Assembly (NCBI GenBank): GCA_945949485.1
Contig: CAMFER010000009.1
Location: 1-36,159, forward strand
Direction of reading: 5' to 3'
Length of the DNA stretch: 36,159 nucleotides
From: an uncultured Clostridium sp.
GTDB lineage: Bacteria > Bacillota > Clostridia > TANB77 > CAG-508
Positions within the stretch are counted from its first letter, which is position 1. Each line of letters begins with the position of its first letter. The notes beneath the pieces were generated by a model that searched no databases, was not told the DNA's origin, and saw nothing but the letters and a program-made list of their open reading frames with translations. A program made the position numbers and the translations under genes. Of this stretch, positions 29,636-36,159 are shown in pieces.

Positions 29636-31105
29636 ATGAAGGGGAATAAAGGAATAACGTTAATTGCTCTAGTGATTACTATAATTGTTTTATTAATCTT
29701 AGCAGCGGCAACTTTATCATACTTTATGGGAGAAAGTGGATTATTTCCAAGAGCATATGAAAGTAAGAGACAAAATGAATTTGCAATAGTAAAAGATACT
29801 ATTATGTTAAAAATGCAAGAAAATGCATTTTTAACATATAAAGGAGAGACTCAAGATGCAATAATTTTGCTTTTAGATGAAGATTATGTTGATTATGATT
29901 ATAAAGTTAATATGGATAAAATTAATCAACCAACCTTAGAAATGGGATATGGAACAATTGAGACGGGTGATTATTATTCATTAAAAGATGATAAATTAAC
30001 ATATATTGATGAAAATAAAAATGAAATAGAAATAGTAAGTCTAAATGGACTTGGAAAGATACCTGTTAATCTATATTTTTCAGCATTGCCTGACGAGACT
30101 ACTGTAAATATGCAATTAAATGGAGAAAAATTAGAATCTTCTTTTGAAATAAAACTTAAAAATTATGACAATGATTTAGTTACAAGAGAAGATGTTAATT
30201 ATGAGATACAATTTAAAAATAAAGAAGATAGTTTAGTGAATACTTCAATAGAGGGAATTGATTTAAATAATGAAAATTATAGTGCATCATTGGCTGCTAA
30301 TCAAAAAGTAGATCAAACCTTAAAAGTCAACATTAACCCTAAAGACAACAAAGTGTTCAGCAAAACAACAATATATTTAGATGTTATTGTAAAATCTCCT
30401 TCAGAGTATAAAAAGACAATAAAGATAACAGTAACGAATGATATTTTACTGGACAGTTCTAGTAATAAAAATAATGCAACATTAAAAGATGGAGCTAAGA
30501 TAGCATATGATAATGGAAACAATGCATATATTGAATTAGATGGAACAAACTATGTATTACTGCCAACAATAAGTTCAAGTTTTAATTTTGGAAACGGTTT
30601 TACGATAGAATCAGTTGTAGAAATAGATGAATTTAATGGAAATTCAACTATTTTAAACTTAGGAAATGGAATAGATAGTAGTAGTGTTGGAGAAGACCAT
30701 ATAATAGTACAACTTGTAGAAAATGAAGAAGGAAGAATTAATACTGTTAAATTTGAAGCACAAGGTAAAGGTCCTTTTGGAGCAAAAGATACTCATAAAA
30801 ATTACCCAGAGAATAATTCAATAGAAGCTGGAGTTAAAACTAATATTTCTACAACAATTTCTAAAGATATAGGATTTTATAGTTCGAAGATTTATATACA
30901 AGAAGAAAATGAAGCTTCAAAGAGGCAATATAGTGCAACAGGGTTAACTACAATAAGACCAATAAAAGATGTTGGAAGAACGCAAAACTATATAGGAAAA
31001 AGCTATTGGAATAATGGTGATTATTTTAAAGGAAAGATATATTATTTAAAAATGACTGATAGTAAAGGAAACGTTGTTTTTGAGTTTGATTTGAATAAAA
31101 ATTAG
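29636..31105 (+). CDS. Prepilin-like protein with C-terminal LamG/concanavalin-like domain
   Basis: MKGNKGITLIALVITIIVLLILAAATLSYF; IELDGTNYVLLPTISSSFNFGNGFTIESVVEI. Confidence 0.75.
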   Translation: MKGNKGITLIALVITIIVLLILAAATLSYFMGESGLFPRAYESKRQNEFAIVKDTIMLKMQENAFLTYKGETQDAIILLLDEDYVDYDYKVNMDKINQPTLEMGYGTIETGDYYSLKDDKLTYIDENKNEIEIVSLNGLGKIPVNLYFSALPDETTVNMQLNGEKLESSFEIKLKNYDNDLVTREDVNYEIQFKNKEDSLVNTSIEGIDLNNENYSASLAANQKVDQTLKVNINPKDNKVFSKTTIYLDVIVKSPSEYKKTIKITVTNDILLDSSSNKNNATLKDGAKIAYDNGNNAYIELDGTNYVLLPTISSSFNFGNGFTIESVVEIDEFNGNSTILNLGNGIDSSSVGEDHIIVQLVENEEGRINTVKFEAQGKGPFGAKDTHKNYPENNSIEAGVKTNISTTISKDIGFYSSKIYIQEENEASKRQYSATGLTTIRPIKDVGRTQNYIGKSYWNNGDYFKGKIYYLKMTDSKGNVVFEFDLNKN

Positions 31106-31159
31106 AAAAATACTTGCAAAAATGAAAAAAGATGATATAATAATATGCAAATATGGTAA

Positions 31160-31405
31160 AAATAAGAATAAGGACAAGATAAATAATACAATATCTTAAG
31201 AGAGAGCCAAGAATGGTGTGATTTGGTAAGTAAAAATTATTTATTATCACCTTTGTTAATTGCTATACTGAAAAACAAGTAAGTTAGTCGTAAATCTGCG
31301 TTAAAGATATTTTAAAGTGAATAAATATTTAATATATTTATTAACATAGGTGGTACCGCGGAAAGTTAAAGCTATTTCGTCCTATAAGGATGAAATAGCT
31401 TTTTG
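31160..31405 (+). promoter_or_regulatory. T-box riboswitch (Ile) upstream of ileS with terminator
   Basis: gagagagcc...ggtg Stem I landmarks, candidate ATC specifier in ttattATCacc, T-box taggtggtaccgcgg, terminator aaagctatttcgtcc..ggatgaaatagcttttt; 5' boundary approximate. Confidence 0.85.
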
Positions 31406-31441
31406 ATGTTTTTATTACATTTATTATAAGGAGGAATTTTT

Positions 31442-34400
31442 ATGTACAAAAAAGTAGAACTTAAAAATGGTTTTGTAGGAATGGAAAATGAAGTAGCAAA
31501 TTACTGGAAGAAAAATGATATTATCAAGAAAAACTTTGCTATGAATGAAGGAAAAAGATATTTTACATTCTATGATGGACCACCAACAGCAAATGGTAGA
31601 CCACATGTTGGACACATTGAGACAAGAGTTATGAAAGATATTATTCCTAGATACAAAGTAATGAAAGGATACAAAGTAATTCGTAAAGCTGGATGGGATA
31701 CTCATGGGCTTCCAGTAGAATTAGAAATAGAAAAAAAATTAGGAATTTCAGGAAAACAACAAATAGAAGAATATGGTGTCGAAAAATTTGTTAAAGAATG
31801 TAAAGATAGTGTATTTAAATATGTTCATATGTGGGAAGAAATGACAGAAAAAGTTGGATATTGGGTTGATATGGAAAATCCATATGTAACTTATCATAAT
31901 GAATATATAGAATCAGTATGGTGGGCATTAAAACAAATGTGGGAAAAAGGACTACTATATGAAGGACATAAGGTTATGCCATATTGCCCAAGATGCGGTA
32001 CAGCTCTTTCATCACATGAAGTTGCTCAAGGATATAAAGATGTTAAAGATTTAACATGTGTTGCTAAATTTAAAGTAACAGAAAGTAAATTATTAGATAC
32101 TGAAACATATATATTAGCTTGGACAACAACACCATGGACATTGCCATCAAACTTAGCACTTTGTGTAAATAAATCATATGAATATGCATTAGTAAAAGCA
32201 AATGTAGGAACAGAAGATGAACCTAAATTTGAAAAATATGTCTTAGCTAAAGAATTAATAGATACAGTTTTAAAAGAAACACCATATGAAATATTAAAAA
32301 CATTTAAAGGTTCAGAATTACTAGGAACAAAATATGAAAGACTAATGCCATTTGGAGAAGTAGAAGGAAAAGCATTTGAAGTAATTCATGGTGATTATGT
32401 TACATTAACAGATGGTACAGGTATAGTTCATATTGCTCCTGCTTATGGTGAAGATGACAGTTTAGTTGCAAAACAAAATGGAATCACATTTATAAATCTA
32501 GTTGATAAAGAAGGAAAATTTGTAAATGAAGTTACTCCATGGGCTGGAAGATTTGTAAGAGACTGTAATGAAGATATATGCAAATGGTTAAAAGAAGAAA
32601 ATAAATTATTTAGTAAAGAAAAACATATGCACTCATATCCACATTGTTGGAGATGTGATACACCACTTCTATATTATCCAAAAGAAAGTTGGTTTGTTGC
32701 AATGAGCAAACTAAGAGATGAACTTGTTGCTAATAATAATAAAGTTAATTGGTATCCAGATACAATTAGAACAGGAAGATTTGGAAAATTCTTAGAGAAT
32801 GTTATAGACTGGGGAATCTCAAGAGATAGATATTGGGGAACACCACTTCCAGTATGGACATGCGAAGACGAAAATTGTGGTCATAAAGAATGTATAGGTT
32901 CTATAGAAGAGTTAAAAGAAAAAGCAATAGATTGTCCAGAAGAAATTGAACTTCATAAACCATATATTGATAATGTACATTTAAAATGTCCAAAATGTGG
33001 AAAGAAAATGATAAGATCAAAAGAAGTTATTGACTGTTGGTTTGATTCAGGTTCTATGCCTTTTGCACAATGGCATTATCCATTTGAGAATAAAGAAATG
33101 TTTGACAATAACTTCCCAGCAGGATTCATTTCAGAAGCTGTTGATCAAACAAGAGGATGGTTCTATACTTTAACAGCAATAGGAACAGCGTTGTTTGGAA
33201 GAACACCATTTGAAAATTGTATAGTTTTAGGTCATGTTTTAGATGAACATGGACAAAAAATGTCAAAATCAAAGAAAAATGGTGTAGACCCAATGGAATT
33301 ATTAGATGTAGTTGGTGCAGATGCAACAAGATGGCATTTCTATACTTGCAGTGCCCCTTGGCTTCCAACAAGACTTGGAATAAAAAATGTACAAGAAACT
33401 CGGAAGAGGATTTTTATCTACATTATGGAATATATATTCTTTCTATGTGTTATATGCTGAAATAGATCAATTTAATCCATTAAAATACAAAGACTTCAAG
33501 TTAACTAATGTAATGGATAAATGGATAATATCTAAATTAAACACATTAATAAAAGAAGTTGATGATAGACTAGAACATTACGATATAACAGCAGCTGCTG
33601 GTAAAATTGAAGCTTTCACAGATGAGCTTTCAAATTGGTATGTTCGTAGAAATAGAGAAAGATTCTGGGCAAAAGGATTAGAAGATGATAAGGTAGGTGC
33701 ATTTGTAACACTATATAGAGTTTTAGTGACATTAATAAAAGTTTCAGCTCCATTTGTACCATTTATCACTGATGAAATATATCAAAATTTAGTTGTAGGA
33801 TTAGATGATAAATTACCAGAAAGTGTACATCTATGCTTATGGCCTGAAGTTTGCGAAGAAGAAATTAATAAAGACCTAGAAAAAGATATGGATTTAGCAT
33901 ATAAAATTGTTAAATTAGGTCGTAGTGCAAGAAATTCTGCAAACATTAAAAATAGACAACCATTATCAGAAATGTTAATTTCAATAGATAATTTACCTCA
34001 ATACTATGAAGATATAGTTAAAGAAGAGTTAAATGTAAAGACTGTTAAATTAGGCGCTGATATGGGAGAATATGTTGATTTTGAAATTAAGCCAAATTTA
34101 CCGGTTTTAGGAAAAGAATATGGAAAATTAATTCCAAAGATTAGAGAAGAGATTTCAAAACTAAATCAAATGGATTTAGCAAACAAAGTTAAAAATGGTG
34201 GTTCTGAATATATAGAAATAGAAGATACACAAATTGAATTAAATTCAGAAAATCTATTAGTAACAATGCAAGGAAAAGAAGGCTTTACATTTAGTGGAGA
34301 AGGAGAAATTGGAGTTGTATTAGATACACATATAACTGAAGAATTAAAAGAAGAAGGAATGGTAAGAGAAATCCTATCTAAAGTTCAAAATATGAGAAAA

Positions 34401-34604
34401 GAAAGAGACTTTGAAGTATTAGATCATATTATTCTTTATGTTGCAGGAGATGAAAAAATAGAAAATATAATCAAAAAGAATGAAGCAACAATAAAAAGAG
34501 ATACTTTAACAGAAAAAGTAGTTTATCATCAAGAAAGAGAAGATTATGCAACAAATAACATAAATGGAGAAAGTTTAGACATTGATGTTGAAGTAATAAA
34601 ATAA
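31442..34604 (+). CDS. ileS: Isoleucyl-tRNA synthetase with one +1 frameshift: join(31442..33400,33402..34604)
   Basis: [33 protein letters not shown]; ORFs join at GAA ACT CGG AAG AGG -> ACT (c) [53 protein letters not shown]. Confidence 0.95.
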
Positions 34605-34612
34605 AAATAATT

Positions 34613-34654
34613 AAGATGTAAAATGTATTATATATATGTTTTACATCTTTTTTT
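34613..34654 (+). terminator. Terminator after ileS
   Basis: aagatgtaaaatgtattatatatatgttttacatctttttt. Confidence 0.8.
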
Positions 34655-34750
34655 AAAATTTAATAAAATATAAATTGATTTTGGGTGAAAACTATGATAT
34701 AAGAAAATGAGGTGAGCAATAAATAAAATTACTAAAAAGGAGATGAAAAA

Positions 34751-35086
34751 TTGAATATAGACTTTTTAAATAATATTCAAGAAAATATAGAAAAGAAATT
34801 TGAAACATTAAAAGAAGATATAAGTGACAATTTAATAGATGAAGCAAGCAAAAAATTAGGATTAGACAATGAAGAATTCTCATTAGATAGATTTGAAGAA
34901 AATAGAGCAATTTTAGAAAATAGGAAAACTAATGAAATGATAGAAGTAGATAGAAATAGAATTCCTAAAGATGCTAAAGAAGGAGACATCCTTAAATTTA
35001 TAGATAATGAATTTAAGATTGATATGGAATTAACAAACCAAAAAAGCGAAGAAATAAAAGAAAAAATGAATAAAATTTGGAAATAA
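34751..35086 (+). CDS. DUF3006-like protein (TTG start)
   Basis: VDRNRIPKDAKEGDILKFIDNEFKIDMELTNQKSEEI; precedes a ComEC-like MBL. Confidence 0.7.
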   Translation: MNIDFLNNIQENIEKKFETLKEDISDNLIDEASKKLGLDNEEFSLDRFEENRAILENRKTNEMIEVDRNRIPKDAKEGDILKFIDNEFKIDMELTNQKSEEIKEKMNKIWK

Positions 35087-35106
35087 TATTAAGGGGGCAA
35101 CTAAAG

Positions 35107-36048
35107 ATGGGGAAAAGAAAACTGAAGAAAAGTAGTCAAAAATTATTACTAGGATTTATTGCTATTATTATATTTTCATTATTAGGATTATTAACCGCAA
35201 ATGAAGAATTGATTTCAACAGTTAGCAAAATTACAGGAGAAAACACTAGTATTTCAAATGAAAGTGAGATAAAAGACGATAATACCAATTTTAATATTGA
35301 TAGCAAACTTATAGTAGATTTTATTGATGTAGGGCAGGCTGACAGTATTTTAATTAGAAATGATTCACATGCAATGCTTATTGATGCAGGAAATAATGAG
35401 GATGGAGATGATGTTGTAAAATTTATACAAGATAAAGGTGTTTCTAAATTAAATTATGTAATAGGAACACATCCTCATGAAGACCATATTGGAGGTCTAG
35501 ATGATGTCATAAATAGCAATATTGAAATAGAGAATATATATATGCCAAAGATTGAAACTACTACTAAAACTTTTGAATCAGTGGTTGATGCAGTAATAAA
35601 TAAAAATTTAGAAATAACATCTCCTAAAAAAGATGATTCATTTAGTTTAGGTGATGGAATATGTACAATTATGACAGATAGTATATTAGATAAGAGTAAT
35701 TTAAATTTATCATCAATAGTTATAAAATTAGAATTTGGAAATAATACATTTTTATTCATGGGAGATGCAGAAATAGAAAATGAAAAAGGAATAGATTGGC
35801 CTAAAGTTGATGTTCTGAAAGTAGGACATCACGGATCAAATACAAGTAGTAGTACAGAGTTTTTAAGTAAAGTAGCTCCAAAGTATTCTATTATTATGGT
35901 AGGACAAGATAATTCATATGGACTTCCAAAACAAGAAATATTAGATAGATTAAATGGAGTTAACTCAAAAACATATAGGACAGACGAAAATGGAACAATA
36001 GAAATAATATCAGATGGAACTAATATTAGTGTAACCACTGAAAAATAA
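35107..36048 (+). CDS. ComEC/Rec2-like secreted or membrane-anchored MBL-fold hydrolase
   Basis: VDFIDVGQADSILIRNDSHAMLIDAG; GTHPHEDHIGGLDDVI; LKVGHHGSNTSSSTEFL. Confidence 0.9.
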   Translation: MGKRKLKKSSQKLLLGFIAIIIFSLLGLLTANEELISTVSKITGENTSISNESEIKDDNTNFNIDSKLIVDFIDVGQADSILIRNDSHAMLIDAGNNEDGDDVVKFIQDKGVSKLNYVIGTHPHEDHIGGLDDVINSNIEIENIYMPKIETTTKTFESVVDAVINKNLEITSPKKDDSFSLGDGICTIMTDSILDKSNLNLSSIVIKLEFGNNTFLFMGDAEIENEKGIDWPKVDVLKVGHHGSNTSSSTEFLSKVAPKYSIIMVGQDNSYGLPKQEILDRLNGVNSKTYRTDENGTIEIISDGTNISVTTEK

Positions 36049-36058
36049 ATAATATATA

Positions 36059-36103
36059 AAAAGTAGATTGATATATAAACTTTTATATTAATCTACTTTT
36101 TAA
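36059..36103 (+). terminator. Terminator after ComEC-like gene
   Basis: aaaaagtagattgatatataaacttttatattaatctactttttaa. Confidence 0.8.
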
Positions 36104-36159
36104 GTTTTGGTGAGTTGTAAAAGTAACATCCAAAAGAAAAAGTAAAATCCAAATGTAAG

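Noticed and set aside
2261-34604. Treating the split genes (accD, ackA-1, ileS, murT, spoIIP, GH57, HAD, MBL, Crp) as pseudogenes or as separate ORF pairs
   Set aside because: All breaks are the same event (+1 at in-frame CGG before GGN), both halves keep conserved motifs, and several genes are normally essential; random decay would give varied indels and stops.
2261-34604. Random sequencing or homopolymer indel errors as the cause of the frame breaks
   Set aside because: Half of the extra Cs are not in a homopolymer (ACA|C|GGT, ACT|C|GGA), the long A/T homopolymers show no breaks, and many in-frame NNC GGN and out-of-frame CGG sites are unaffected. Not fully excluded; raw reads or a second isolate are needed.
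2261-34604. CGG simply reassigned to another amino acid (e.g. Trp or Gln, as in some Firmicutes)
   Set aside because: Any in-frame triplet reading leaves the downstream sequence out of frame at 12 of the 14 clear sites; only a +1 shift restores homology. Reassignment could still apply to the two HNH codons.
2261-34604. Slippery-sequence P-site tRNA re-pairing as the shift mechanism
   Set aside because: P-site codons (TGC, ACA, CCA, CAC, AAC...) cannot re-pair well in the +1 frame (GCC, CAC...), and there is no shared slippery heptamer; A-site recruitment in the +1 frame or quadruplet decoding fits better.
1-36159. CRISPR arrays, defence islands, prophage, rRNA or tRNA genes
   Set aside because: No regularly spaced repeats, no recognisable effector genes, and no tRNA or rRNA signatures seen by eye; the recoding tRNA, if any, must lie outside this window.

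Overview
AT-rich Clostridia-like (Firmicutes) chromosomal window that is mostly housekeeping genes: GH57/DUF4912, accD-accA-fabI, recJ-relA-MBL-hisS, Crp-family regulator/nrdD, HNH endonuclease, gatD/murT, prepilin-like genes, HAD nucleotidase, SpoIIP-like amidase, trmB, DUF4116, pta-ackA-ackA, T-box-ileS, DUF3006 and a ComEC-like MBL. The main signal is that nine conserved genes (GH57, accD, an MBL hydrolase, a Crp-family regulator, murT, a HAD nucleotidase, spoIIP, ackA-1, ileS) look frameshifted at 12 sites, three of them twice. Every break has the same form: an in-frame CGG codon, where skipping the C (+1) restores the conserved frame and is read as Gly (GGN). I found no frame break anywhere else in the window. 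More than 40 out-of-frame CGG trinucleotides in other genes cause no disruption. CGG is otherwise almost absent as an in-frame codon: two exceptions lie in one HNH gene, and a 13th probable shift site is at the DUF4912 C-terminus. This suggests CGG is an unassigned or hungry codon that triggers +1 recoding (CGGN -> Gly), a genome-wide translational system. An intact ackA paralog next to ackA-1 is an internal control. Secondary observations: twin 16-bp palindromes between the Crp-family gene and nrdD, an Ile T-box, a truncated prepilin gene followed by an inverted-repeat-rich segment, and a partial IS at the left edge.
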